The translations under genes and the position numbers were made by a program. Positions 1-8,094 of a stretch of 10,582 bases of DNA are shown here, in pieces (positions within the stretch are counted from its first letter, which is position 1; each line of letters begins with the position of its first letter). The DNA comes from an uncultured Clostridium sp. (lineage in GTDB: Bacteria; Bacillota; Clostridia; Lachnospirales; Lachnospiraceae). The notes beneath the pieces were generated by a model. That model saw only the letters and a program-made list of their open reading frames with translations. It was not told the origin of the DNA and ran no database searches. The DNA lies in assembly GCA_900540335.1 (NCBI GenBank), contig UQFC01000099.1, positions 1 through 10,582 on the forward strand, given 5' to 3'.

Positions 1-348
1 AAGCAGATTCCGGAAGAGCTGATTGAGGCGGCGCGGCTGGATAAAGCCGGAGAATTGAAAATCATCACGCATATTATGCTGCCCATTGCAAAACCAACGG
101 TTATTATGCTGGGAATGCTGACATTTGTTGGAACCTGGAATGACTATTTCTGGCCGATGGTTTTGACGACAACGGATGCAGTACGGACACTTCCGGTTGG
201 ATTGACTATGCTGCGGAGTGTAGAAAATGGAGTATACCAGCACATTTTAATGGCTGGAAATGTACTGCTGATGGCGCCGATTATTTTTGTTTATACGATT
301 GCCCAGAAGCAGATTATCAAAGGTTTTACTTATATGGGAGTAAAGTAA
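1..348 (+). CDS. Carbohydrate-type ABC transporter permease, C-terminal fragment (5' end outside window)
   Basis: This is the last 115 codons of an inner-membrane permease of the MalG/UgpE (binding-protein-dependent transport, CUT1) family, which would form half of the membrane channel of an ABC importer. Reading frame 1 is open from the first base, so the gene begins upstream. The cytoplasmic EAA loop that docks on the ATPase is visible at fragment residues 9-28 (EAARLDKAG, then LP after the usual spacing). Two hydrophobic segments follow at about 33-56 and 82-101, with the typical WNDYFWP sequence between EAA loop and tail. The C-terminus (KGFTYMGVK) is normal for the family, so the 3' end is intact. 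It lies 80 nt upstream of the binding-protein gene in the same direction, with no clear terminator between them, so they probably share a transcript. The ATPase and partner permease are not in the window; a shared MsmK/UgpC-type ATPase elsewhere is possible. Confidence 0.93.
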   Translation, partial: KQIPEELIEAARLDKAGELKIITHIMLPIAKPTVIMLGMLTFVGTWNDYFWPMVLTTTDAVRTLPVGLTMLRSVENGVYQHILMAGNVLLMAPIIFVYTIAQKQIIKGFTYMGVK

Positions 349-428
349 AAATCATAAAAATTTTCCCAAAACAGGGTTAATATAAAACAGCTAAAAGAGC
401 GAAAAGAACAAATAAAGAGGAGAAGAAA

Positions 429-1775
429 ATGAAAAATCAAAAGAGAATTTTAGGCGCAGCAGCAATGGCATGTATCGCTGCAGGAGCTTTGGCAGGATGC
501 GGAAATTCCGGGACAGATAAGGCAGAAAGCAGCGCTGTTGTGTCCAGTGAGGCAGGAAAAAAGGAGGAGTCTGCGGCAGACGGAAATGTAACGGAATTAA
601 CCTACTGGTATTGCTGGACAGACAAAATTCAGGAAAATAATCTGGAGATGACAGAGTTATTTAATGAGACAGTAGGCAAGGAAAAGGGCATTCATGTTAC
701 AGCAGAATACCAGGGAACCTACGACGAGTGTCATCAGAAGCTTCAGGCAGCATTTGTTGCCAATGAGATGCCGGATGTCTCCGTTATGGAGATTAGCTCG
801 ATTCGCAGATTTGCTGAAAATGGGGTGATTGAACCATTAGATTCCTATATTGCGGCATCTGGAGTGGATATGACAGATTTTTACGATGCTCTGCTGTTAA
901 ACGGAGAGGTAGATGGTTCCTGTTATGGTCTTCCCTATTTAAGAAGCACTCCGATTATGTACTACAATAATTCTTTACTGAAGGAAGCTGGATACGACGG
1001 TGCAAATTTAAAGACCTGGGATGATTTGAAGGAAATGGCAACGGGTGTGCATGAAAAAACTGGAAAATACGGGATTTCTCAGTACAGTTATACCTGGACT
1101 TTGGATGCCTTTATGATTGAACATGGAAGCTCTATTTTAAATGACGATGAGACAGCTACCAATCTGAATTCAGAGGCAGGAAAAGAAGTAATTGGGTTTT
1201 ATCGTGATTTGATTGATCAGGGTGTGGTACATGCTTTTAATAGTAATGAATCTGATAAAGTAACTGCAGATGTGCAGAATGAAGACACAGCTATCTGGTT
1301 TAGTTCTACCGGTGATTTAACGAAATTTGCATCTATCGCTAATGAGCTGGGCTTTGAACTGGGAGTAGGATTTATTCCTATGGATCAGTGCTACGGAACC
1401 CCTACCGGCGGCTGCAATCTGGTTATGATGAGCAAGATTCCCGACAAGAAAAAGGAAGCAGCCTGGGAGTTTATTAACTTTATGACTGACACAGAGCAGA
1501 CAGTGAAATCTTCGATTAAAACTGGTTATTTACCAGCCAGAAAGAGTGCCGGAGAATCGGATACAATGAAGGCTTATTTTGAAGAAATGCCTATGGCTCG
1601 AGTAGCATTAGATCAGCTGGCTTATGCAAACCGTGCAGCATATTCCAATCCGAATTATACAGAAGCGACAGAGGCAATTAAGAGCGCTTTGGATGCTATT
1701 TATATCAATAATAGTGATATAGATACAACCCTGGCTGATATGGAAACAAAGGTAAATAAGATTTTAAATCAGTAG
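429..1775 (+). CDS. Extracellular solute-binding lipoprotein, UgpB-like (family 1)
   Basis: This is the lipid-anchored substrate receptor of the ABC importer, displayed on the outer face of the membrane. A lipoprotein signal is clear: basic start, hydrophobic stretch, and lipobox LAGC with the lipidated Cys at residue 24, followed by a Ser/Glu/Lys-rich linker to about residue 53. The mature part has family 1 binding-protein landmarks: YQGTY at 94-98, a Glu at 121 after a PDV segment, STPIMYYN at 173-180, KTWDDL at 195-200, WFSST at 290-294 and KTGYLP at 364-369. From memory, the Y-x-G-x-Y, the Glu, the STP-x-x-YYN and the SS-G/T positions resemble the glycerol-3-phosphate receptor UgpB more than MalE. 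That is suggestive and does not prove the substrate. The length (448 aa) is normal. The start has GAGGAG at 417-422, 6 nt upstream. The gene follows its permease instead of leading the operon, and the phosphodiesterase gene starts 20 nt later. Confidence 0.93.
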   Translation: MKNQKRILGAAAMACIAAGALAGCGNSGTDKAESSAVVSSEAGKKEESAADGNVTELTYWYCWTDKIQENNLEMTELFNETVGKEKGIHVTAEYQGTYDECHQKLQAAFVANEMPDVSVMEISSIRRFAENGVIEPLDSYIAASGVDMTDFYDALLLNGEVDGSCYGLPYLRSTPIMYYNNSLLKEAGYDGANLKTWDDLKEMATGVHEKTGKYGISQYSYTWTLDAFMIEHGSSILNDDETATNLNSEAGKEVIGFYRDLIDQGVVHAFNSNESDKVTADVQNEDTAIWFSSTGDLTKFASIANELGFELGVGFIPMDQCYGTPTGGCNLVMMSKIPDKKKEAAWEFINFMTDTEQTVKSSIKTGYLPARKSAGESDTMKAYFEEMPMARVALDQLAYANRAAYSNPNYTEATEAIKSALDAIYINNSDIDTTLADMETKVNKILNQ

Positions 1776-1795
1776 GTAATCATAAGGAGAAAAGA

Positions 1796-3094
1796 ATGAA
1801 AAATAAGTTGATTATACTTTCAGCGGATGCCATGGTAACAGAGGATTTAGAACTGTTTTCCACTTTGCCAGGATATCAGAAATATTTGGACGGAGGATGC
1901 AGAATCAACCGTGTGGAGTCGATTTATCCAACGGTTACTTACCCCTGCCACACAACAATGATGACAGGGAATTATCCCAATCGTCATGGAGTCACCAGCA
2001 ATTTTGTGCTGGCTTTGAACCAGAAACCAACACCTTGGAATCGTTATGCAGACGTGATCTGTTCACGGGATATTTTTACGGCATGCAAGGAAAAAGGCCT
2101 GACCACAGCTGCGGTGTTCTGGCCGGTAACGGGATGTCATAAGGATATTGATTATAAGATTCCGGAGTATGTTCCGGAAAATGGTGAAACGATAGAAGAA
2201 GCCTTTCAAAAGATGGGCTGTGATGAGGATATGATTCGGATTGTTGAGAAAAACAGTTCGATTCTGAAACATTGGGGACATCCCTATATTGATGAATTTA
2301 TCATTGCCTGCGCCTGTGATATTCTGCGGGAGAAGCAGCCGGATGTGCTTTTGATTCACCCGGCCAATATTGACGGAGCCAGACATCAGTATGGGGTATT
2401 TCATGAAATGGTGGATCGGGCTGTAGTGGATACCGATCGGTTTGTTCAGCAGCTGATGGGAGTACAGGAGGAGCTGGGGCTTGCAGAGCAGACAAATCTG
2501 GTAGTGACCAGTGATCATGGCCAGATGGAGGTTCAGCGGATTATGAATTTGAATGTAATGCTGGCAGATTATGGCTTTCTGGATGTAAGGAAAGACGGAT
2601 ATGTTACAGACTGGAGAGCTTACTGCCTGTCTAACGGACTTTCTGCAGTCGTATACCTTAAGGAGCCTTTGGATGAAAAGCTATATCAGAGAGTATTTCA
2701 GCTGCTGCGCTGGATGAGAGAGGAAGGAATCTATGGAATCAGTGAGGTTCTTACCGCAGAGGAGGCAGATGAAAAATACAGACTGAACGGGCCATTCTCT
2801 TTTGTAATTGAGTCTGATGATTATACTTCTTTTGGAGAAAATACATCTGGTCCGCTGGTAGAAAGCTTTGGAGACAGGGACTACCGGTATGGAAGAGCTT
2901 CCCATGGATATTATCCCCGGAAAGGCCCACAGCCGGTTTTCATGGCCAAGGGACCGGATTTTGCAGAGTCTGCAGTGCTGGAGAAGGGACGTCTGATTGA
3001 CCAGGCCCCGACCTATGCAAAGCTTTTGGGCGTAGCTCTGCCGGATACTGATGGGACACCAATTGATGAATTTGTGAGGGAAAAACATGCATAA
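1796..3094 (+). CDS. Cytosolic alkaline phosphatase-superfamily phosphodiesterase (NPP family)
   Basis: This is a two-metal hydrolase of the nucleotide pyrophosphatase/phosphodiesterase type, expected to cleave phosphodiester or pyrophosphate bonds. All seven expected active-site residues can be placed: Asp11 (LSADAM), the nucleophile Thr48 in PTVTYPCHTTMMTG, Asp193 and His197 (NIDGARHQYG), Asp240 and His241 (TSDHGQ), and His370 (ASHGYYP). The PNRHGV following the nucleophile loop is also typical. There is no signal peptide or membrane segment, so the protein should act in the cytoplasm, unlike many NPP enzymes, which are secreted or membrane-anchored. The length of 432 aa is in the family range. 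AAGGAG at 1784-1789 sits 6 nt before the ATG. It lies between a UgpB-like receptor gene and a HAD phosphatase gene, whose start overlaps this stop by 8 nt, so it probably acts on an imported phosphodiester or its product. The substrate (nucleotide sugar, glycerophosphodiester, phosphonate or other) cannot be read from the sequence. Confidence 0.9.
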   Translation: MKNKLIILSADAMVTEDLELFSTLPGYQKYLDGGCRINRVESIYPTVTYPCHTTMMTGNYPNRHGVTSNFVLALNQKPTPWNRYADVICSRDIFTACKEKGLTTAAVFWPVTGCHKDIDYKIPEYVPENGETIEEAFQKMGCDEDMIRIVEKNSSILKHWGHPYIDEFIIACACDILREKQPDVLLIHPANIDGARHQYGVFHEMVDRAVVDTDRFVQQLMGVQEELGLAEQTNLVVTSDHGQMEVQRIMNLNVMLADYGFLDVRKDGYVTDWRAYCLSNGLSAVVYLKEPLDEKLYQRVFQLLRWMREEGIYGISEVLTAEEADEKYRLNGPFSFVIESDDYTSFGENTSGPLVESFGDRDYRYGRASHGYYPRKGPQPVFMAKGPDFAESAVLEKGRLIDQAPTYAKLLGVALPDTDGTPIDEFVREKHA

Positions 3095-3953
3095 AACAAT
3101 CAGAATCATAGCAACCGATCTGGATGGAACCATGCTTCATCATGATAATGAGGTTTCCGTAAGAAATTACAGCGCAATCGAAAATGCGGTAAATGAAGGA
3201 ATGCTCTATGTAGTTGCCACTGGAAGATGCCGCTCTATTGTGCCGATTTCAAATCTTCCGGTTATGGATTATCTGATTGCAGAAAACGGCGCTGTCATTT
3301 ACCGGGGCGGCACAGAGCGGGTGCTGTATCGTCAGGCAATTTCTGCCGATCAGCTTCGGGAGGCGATCAGAATTGGGAAAAAGTACCATGCCTTTGTGGA
3401 GCTTGTTTCAGATGGCAGAATCCTGATAGAGGAGCAGCTTTTAAGACAGGCCGGACAGCTTCGTCTGACTAAAATTCAGGAAGAATTTCTAAGAGAAAAA
3501 CGATATCTTATGATAGATTCCTTTGAAAAATATTGCAGCAAAGTGCAGGAAAACCAGGATGGAGAGGAAATTTTCCGCAAATTCCAGGTTACAAAAATCA
3601 ATATTATCTGCCAGGAGGCAGAGGCCTGGCAGGGCGCTGCAAAGGAGCTGGAAGCATATGGTATGTTTACTATAACCTCAGACGGATATGGTCTGGAGCT
3701 GACAAAAAAGGGAGTAAGCAAGGGAAGCGCAATGAAATGGCTTTGCAGCTATCTGAACCTGGATATGAGCCATGTGATGGCATTTGGCGATGGCAGCAAT
3801 GACGCCGTGCTGCTGAAGAAAGCAGGCATCGGCGTCGCCATGGACAATGCAGGAGAGGCGGTAAAGAAGTGTGCAGATTATGTGACTGGCTGCCACTACG
3901 AGGATGGAGTAGCCCAGTTTGTGGAGCAGTATGTGTTAAAACAGGCTATTTAA
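3087..3953 (+). CDS. Cof-type HAD-IIB family phosphatase
   Basis: This is a cytosolic, magnesium-dependent phosphatase of the haloacid dehalogenase superfamily, Cof/YidA type, which commonly dephosphorylates sugar phosphates and other small phosphate esters. The four HAD motifs are present: motif I DLDGT with nucleophile Asp11 and acid/base Asp13, motif II Thr45 in VATGR, motif III Lys212 in SKGSA, and motif IV GDGSND with Asp235 and Asp239. The region between motifs II and III (about 85-195) is the usual IIB cap. The length (288 aa) is normal. The ATG overlaps the end of the phosphodiesterase gene by 8 nt, with GAGGG about 7 nt upstream, so translation is probably coupled. This is the last gene of the operon, and a hairpin region follows within 20 nt. 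A two-step job, phosphodiester cleavage and then phosphate removal, is an inference from the gene pair. Cof proteins are promiscuous, so the real substrate is open. Confidence 0.93.
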   Translation: MHKTIRIIATDLDGTMLHHDNEVSVRNYSAIENAVNEGMLYVVATGRCRSIVPISNLPVMDYLIAENGAVIYRGGTERVLYRQAISADQLREAIRIGKKYHAFVELVSDGRILIEEQLLRQAGQLRLTKIQEEFLREKRYLMIDSFEKYCSKVQENQDGEEIFRKFQVTKINIICQEAEAWQGAAKELEAYGMFTITSDGYGLELTKKGVSKGSAMKWLCSYLNLDMSHVMAFGDGSNDAVLLKKAGIGVAMDNAGEAVKKCADYVTGCHYEDGVAQFVEQYVLKQAI

Positions 3954-3959
3954 AATCAT

Positions 3960-4015
3960 AAAAACGGGGCATTTCTGTCTGCACAAAAAGACAGAAATGC
4001 AGGCAGCAAATGCCC
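3960..4015. terminator. Shared convergent terminator with two alternative stems
   Basis: This lies between the convergent HAD and ABC exporter genes. A perfect 12-bp stem pairs 3969-3980 with 3989-4000 around an 8-nt loop. A second, longer and imperfect pairing joins 3967-3983 to 3998-4015 (8 bp GGGCATTT/AAATGCCC plus about 8 more with one bulge and one mismatch). The two pairings share an arm and exclude each other. Read on the minus strand, the hairpin is followed by CCCCG and five T (complement of 3960-3964), so it is a convincing terminator for the exporter operon. On the plus strand it is followed only by TGATTTAAG, a weak T-tract, so termination of the uptake operon may be less efficient. 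Confidence 0.75.
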
Positions 4016-4019
4016 TGAT

Positions 4020-5762
4020 TTAAGAAAATTGGCTTCGATAAAGAGAGGCATATTTCCCGTCTTTTTCCATAAGCTCGTTGTGGGTTCCCACCTCTTTGAT
4101 ATCCCCATCTTCCATGTAAAGAATCTTGTCTGCATCGCGGATCGTGGACAGCCGGTGGGCAATTACAAAGCTGGTACGGCCCTTCATAAGCTCGGCCATT
4201 GCCTTCTGAATCAGGACTTCTGTATGGGTATCTACATTGCTGGTCGCTTCATCCAGAATCATGATTTCCGGATCAGATGCAATGGCTCGGGCAATGGTTA
4301 AAAGCTGTCGTTCTCCCTGAGAAATATTCTCAGCGCCTTTGTTGAGAATCATATGATATCCGCCGGGAAGAGTCTTAATAAAGCTGTGGGCACAGGCTGA
4401 TTCCGCGGCAGATCGAATGCCTTTTTCTGTCATATTTTCTTTGGCATATCCGATATTTTCAGCAATAGTACCTTCAAAAAGCCAGGTATCCTGAAGCACC
4501 ATTCCAAAACGGCTTCTAAGTTCTTTTCGAGGCATCTTTTGAATATCTATTCCGTCTACGAGAATCGATCCGCTATTTCGTTCATAAAAGCGCATTAGCA
4601 GGTTAATCAGCGTGGTTTTTCCAGCTCCAGTCGGGCCTACAATCGCAATTTTCTCTCCCGGTTCTACGCGCAAATTAATTCGTTTCATTAACAGATGATC
4701 CGGAGAATATCCAAAGGAAGCGTCCTGAAAAACGACAGATCCAAGGCGCTTTTGAGGGATAATACCAGGTAAAGAATCCGGGATTTCTTCTTCTGCATCC
4801 AACAGAGAAAAGATCCGGTTTCCAGCGGCTGCAGCAGCGCTGAAGCTTCCAGACATTCCGGCAATAGCGGAAAAAGGATCCGCAAAACGCCAGGTATATT
4901 CCAGCATTGCCTGTACATTTCCTACTGTTATTTTACCTGAGATTGCTCCAAAACAGCCAACAGCAGCGCAGAGGACGTATCCCAGATCATTGACGAGCGT
5001 TGTAATCGGACTGACGGCGCCAGCAGTTATTTCTGCTTTCTGGGAACTGATTTTCAGGGCTTCATTATATGTTTCAAAAGCTTTTTTAGCCCGTTCCTGA
5101 TAGTGAAAAGACTGGACAACAGTTTGCCCCTGATACATTTCTTCGATATAGCCGCCCAGCTGTCCTAAAAGCTCCTGCTGTTTCACATAATGTTTTTCAC
5201 TGGCTTTCATTACACCCGCCGCGCTGAAGAGGGAGAGGGGAACCATAATGAATGGAATCAGGGAAAGGGCAGGGCTGATTGCAAGCATCATAAGGAGAAC
5301 ACCGACAGCGGTAGTTACCTGAGTTACCAGGGAGGTCAGATTCTGACTGATGGCATTGTTGATGGTATCCACGTCATTGGTAAGAACACTGAGCAGCTCG
5401 CCGCGGGTATGACTATCGTAATAGCTGAGTTTCATACGGTGCATTTTTTCGCTGATATCCTGACGAAGCTTCTGCATAACCTGGGCCGTGATTTTTGCCA
5501 TCAAAAAGCCTTGTAATAACGAAAAAAACTGGGAAACCAGATACAGAAAAACAAGGGAAGAAAGCAGCTTTATAATAGTATCCCAGTAAAAAATACCGTC
5601 CTTTATACTGGAAAAAAGAGTTGTTGTTACCTTTCCTATAAGGAAGGGGGCAAATACCATAAAACCGGTACTGATAACAGCAGACACAATCACAAAAATC
5701 AGCTTTGCCCAGTGAAATTTCAGATAACCCAGCAGCCGTCTGCATACTTCTGTATGTTTCAT
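4020..5762 (-). CDS. ABC multidrug exporter half-transporter B (catalytically complete NBD)
   Basis: This is a 580-aa half-transporter of the type IV (ABCB/MsbA-like) exporter fold: an N-terminal six-helix membrane domain (about residues 18-310) fused to a C-terminal ATPase (about 340-580). ATPase landmarks are A-loop Tyr352, Walker A GPTGAGKTT at 376-384 (Lys382), Q-loop Gln424, signature ISQGE at 480-484, Walker B MILDEAT with Asp504 and catalytic Glu505, and H-loop His535. Walker B and the H-loop are intact, while the signature departs from LSGGQ. The start codon overlaps the stop of the upstream half-transporter as ATGA (4 nt), with GGGAGGT a few bases further upstream, so the two are translationally coupled and almost certainly form one heterodimer of the BmrCD/LmrCD/TM287-288 type. 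It is the last gene of the MerR-controlled operon and is followed directly by a terminator. The substrate is unknown; the regulator and acetyltransferase context points to toxic small molecules. Confidence 0.95.
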   Translation of the reverse strand: MKHTEVCRRLLGYLKFHWAKLIFVIVSAVISTGFMVFAPFLIGKVTTTLFSSIKDGIFYWDTIIKLLSSLVFLYLVSQFFSLLQGFLMAKITAQVMQKLRQDISEKMHRMKLSYYDSHTRGELLSVLTNDVDTINNAISQNLTSLVTQVTTAVGVLLMMLAISPALSLIPFIMVPLSLFSAAGVMKASEKHYVKQQELLGQLGGYIEEMYQGQTVVQSFHYQERAKKAFETYNEALKISSQKAEITAGAVSPITTLVNDLGYVLCAAVGCFGAISGKITVGNVQAMLEYTWRFADPFSAIAGMSGSFSAAAAAGNRIFSLLDAEEEIPDSLPGIIPQKRLGSVVFQDASFGYSPDHLLMKRINLRVEPGEKIAIVGPTGAGKTTLINLLMRFYERNSGSILVDGIDIQKMPRKELRSRFGMVLQDTWLFEGTIAENIGYAKENMTEKGIRSAAESACAHSFIKTLPGGYHMILNKGAENISQGERQLLTIARAIASDPEIMILDEATSNVDTHTEVLIQKAMAELMKGRTSFVIAHRLSTIRDADKILYMEDGDIKEVGTHNELMEKDGKYASLYRSQFS

Positions 5763-7483
5763 ATCAGAGAACCTCCCAACTGTAATTCTGCAATTTCCCG
5801 ATAGAGCGGACAGGAGCTTAACAGTTCCTGATGCGTCCCATTTCCGATAATTTTGCCGTCGTCTACAACTAAAATCTGATCTGCATCCTGAATACTGCTG
5901 ATTCGCTGAGCAACAAGAATGACAGCAGCATTTCCCGTATATTCTTTCAGATTTTGGCGGAGTTTGTGGTCTGTTTTCATGTCTAAAGCAGAGAAACTGT
6001 CATCAAAAACATAGATTTCCGGCTTTTTCATAAGAGCCCGGGCAATGGCTAAACGCTGACGCTGGCCGCCGGATAAATTGGCGCCGCCCTGGGCTACTGG
6101 TTCATGGAAGCCCTGTTCTTTTTTTGTAATAAATTCATCGGCGCAGGCGATTTTTGCAGCAATATTCCAATCCTCTTCCCGGCCATTTTCTTTTCCAAAA
6201 TTCAGGTTTTCTGCAATATCTCCGGAAAACAGAACGTTTTTCTGCGGGACATATCCAATCAGAGAACGCAGATCCTCTATACGGTATTCCCTGGCATTGA
6301 TTCCGTCAATCAAAACCTGTCCGGACAGGGGATCATAGAGTCTTGAAATTAATTTTAAAATGGTGGATTTTCCGCGTCCTGTTCCTCCAATTATGGCAGT
6401 AACTTCGCCAGGGCGGGCAGTAAAGCTTACGTCCTTTAAAACTGGCTCATCGGCTCCGGGATAGGAAAAAGTCACATGGGAAAATTCAACAGTGGAACGC
6501 AGGGGACGGTTTTTCAGCGGAAAATTTCCATCTTTGATAGAGGGCTTCGTGTCCAGAACCTCAGCAATCCGGCGGGCGCAGGCATAGGTAGAAGGAAACA
6601 TCATAATCACAAGAGAAAGCATCATAACAGCAGTGAGAACCATACTGATATACTGACTGTTTGCTACCAGAGAGCCAATTTCCATTGCTCCGGATTCTAC
6701 ATAGCGGGCGCCGATTCCAAGAACAGCGGCAGTTGTCACACCGAAAATAACACTAATGGCAGGCATCAGAAGACTGGTAATGTGTCCGGAGGCTATGGCC
6801 GTAAGTGCGTAGTCTTCATTGGCCTTTTCAAAGCGTCTGCATTCTGCGTCCTGCTTGTTGAAGGCGCGGATGACGCGGACTCCTTCTAAAGACTCCAGAA
6901 ACAGGCGGTTCATGTGATCCAGCTTTTTCCGCAGACGGACAGAACAGCGGGATGCAAGGGTAATGAGAAGGGTCAGCACAGCCAGCAAAACAGGAATGGC
7001 GGTCAGAAGAACAGAGCTGACTTTTCCGCCTGTAGATGCAGAAAACACCAGTCCGGCAGCGGCCATCATCGGAGCCATAAGACCTATGCGAAGCAGCATT
7101 GTCAAAAAATTCTGCACATTGGCAATATCAGAGGTACTGCGGGTAATCAGGCTGGCAGTGCCGAAGTGATCCATCTCTGCGGCGGAAAATTCCAGGACAG
7201 AGGAAAAGACCTTTGCCCTAAGCTGTGCTGCGAAATCCGTGGAAACAGACGAGGCTGTTTTGACAGAAAGAAAGCTGATAATACAGGAAAGTACAGTAAT
7301 TCCTGCCATAACAGTTCCGTAAATCAGGATGACAGAGTCAGCGCCTGCGGCAACTCCGCGGCTGATCATTTGAGAGAGAAAAGCCGGCAGAAGCATCTGA
7401 CACAGGGAAGATGCAAGAACCAGAACCAGAAGTCCTGCAAGAGAGGCTTTTTTCAATTTTACATTTGAAAATATAGTTTTCAT
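5759..7483 (-). CDS. ABC multidrug exporter half-transporter A (degenerate NBD)
   Basis: This is a 574-aa half-transporter with an N-terminal six-helix membrane domain and a C-terminal ATPase, the partner of the downstream half. Numbered from the chosen start: A-loop Tyr341, Walker A GGTGRGKST with Lys372, Q-loop Gln414, canonical signature LSGGQ at 470-474, Walker B VFDD with Asp494 followed by Asp495 where the catalytic Glu should be, and Gln526 (AQRISSI) where the H-loop His should be. These two changes mark the non-hydrolysing side of heterodimeric bacterial exporters. I chose ATG 7483 because it opens at the normal N-terminus (MKTIFSNVKLKK). An in-frame ATG at 7591 would overlap the acetyltransferase gene by 71 nt and add 36 residues unlike the family. 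AGGAGGT at 7497-7503 is a very strong ribosome binding site, but its 13-nt distance from the ATG is longer than usual. The gene follows the acetyltransferase by 37 nt. Confidence 0.94.
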   Translation of the reverse strand: MKTIFSNVKLKKASLAGLLVLVLASSLCQMLLPAFLSQMISRGVAAGADSVILIYGTVMAGITVLSCIISFLSVKTASSVSTDFAAQLRAKVFSSVLEFSAAEMDHFGTASLITRSTSDIANVQNFLTMLLRIGLMAPMMAAAGLVFSASTGGKVSSVLLTAIPVLLAVLTLLITLASRCSVRLRKKLDHMNRLFLESLEGVRVIRAFNKQDAECRRFEKANEDYALTAIASGHITSLLMPAISVIFGVTTAAVLGIGARYVESGAMEIGSLVANSQYISMVLTAVMMLSLVIMMFPSTYACARRIAEVLDTKPSIKDGNFPLKNRPLRSTVEFSHVTFSYPGADEPVLKDVSFTARPGEVTAIIGGTGRGKSTILKLISRLYDPLSGQVLIDGINAREYRIEDLRSLIGYVPQKNVLFSGDIAENLNFGKENGREEDWNIAAKIACADEFITKKEQGFHEPVAQGGANLSGGQRQRLAIARALMKKPEIYVFDDSFSALDMKTDHKLRQNLKEYTGNAAVILVAQRISSIQDADQILVVDDGKIIGNGTHQELLSSCPLYREIAELQLGGSLI

Positions 7484-7520
7484 AAAGTTGTGAAAGACCT
7501 CCTGTCCGCGTAGTAAATGG

Positions 7521-8075
7521 TCAGCATTTGGAAGCGGCCTCGGGGATAATGCGGATATGGGACAGCTTGAAAAACAGGCTTCCAAGGGCATATTTCTGAA
7601 GACTCAGATATTCCTCTTGGGAAACCCTGCCGCCGTAATTCAGGATTTCCATCTCGCCGCTTGTGCCTGTGATAAAGAGATCCGAGGAGGAAAATCCGTT
7701 TTTCAGATAGAATTTCCGGCGGGCGATCCGCTGGCTGCTGTTATCTGCAGTGTCATCCAGGCGCTCAATCAGAAGAACAATTTTTTTGTCTGAAAAATGC
7801 TTACAAACCTGTTCCATCATATAGCTTCCGGTTCCCCGGCTCCGAATTTGGGAGGATACAGCCAGATAATCGACCATTACCATATCCTGATAAGGAATGA
7901 GGACGGTAAAGCCCAGGAGCTGATTGTTTTCGGAGGCTGTCATAAGAAGCGCTTTTCCTTTTTTGACAGAATGACGGAGCGATAAATACGGCTTTCGTTC
8001 CGCCTTGGGAAAGGCTTCCAGATAGATTTTTTTAATTTCCGGCCACTGATTTTTGTCTGCATAGGTAAATTCCAT
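7521..8075 (-). CDS. GNAT-family N-acetyltransferase
   Basis: This 184-aa cytosolic protein has the GNAT fold, which transfers an acetyl group from acetyl-CoA to an amine or similar acceptor. The acetyl-CoA pyrophosphate-binding motif A is clear: strand VDYLAV at 68-73, then R78-S-R-G-T-G83 (R-x-x-G-x-G). Motif B reads RRKFYLKNGF at 119-128, the common sequence that closes the CoA site. The N-terminal part includes the acceptor-side segment (YLEAFPKAERKPY, 18-30). It starts at ATG 8075 with GAGAGGA 8 nt upstream and is the first gene of the minus-strand operon, directly behind the MerR-type promoter and ahead of the two exporter halves. That placement suggests it is induced with the exporter and may modify the same toxic compound or a related one. 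The acceptor cannot be identified from the sequence, and housekeeping or protein N-acetylation is an alternative. Confidence 0.9.
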   Translation of the reverse strand: MEFTYADKNQWPEIKKIYLEAFPKAERKPYLSLRHSVKKGKALLMTASENNQLLGFTVLIPYQDMVMVDYLAVSSQIRSRGTGSYMMEQVCKHFSDKKIVLLIERLDDTADNSSQRIARRKFYLKNGFSSSDLFITGTSGEMEILNYGGRVSQEEYLSLQKYALGSLFFKLSHIRIIPEAASKC

Positions 8076-8094
8076 AAAAGTTTTCCTCTCTGAA

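Noticed and set aside
362..378. Possible terminator CCC-aaaaca-GGG between permease and binding-protein genes
   Set aside because: Only about three base pairs with no T-tract; the two genes are better read as one operon.
2063..2518. 151-codon open frame antisense to the NPP phosphodiesterase
   Set aside because: No domain and no plausible ribosome binding site; the opposite strand carries all the catalytic residues of a known family.
3981..4010. Short similar segments as a CRISPR or mobile-element end
   Set aside because: Only two imperfect related arms within a terminator region, with no spacers, no target duplication and no cas or transposase gene.
6914..7468. 184-codon open frame on the + strand antisense to exporter half A
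   Set aside because: Low-complexity composition rich in His, Lys, Gln, Asn and Cys, with no recognisable domain. It is a mirror of the real coding strand, whose frame has full ABC motifs.
7484..7591. N-terminal extension of exporter half A to an ATG at 7591
   Set aside because: It would overlap the acetyltransferase gene by 71 nt, adds 36 residues unlike the family start, and the strong ribosome binding site at 7497-7503 lies inside the extension.
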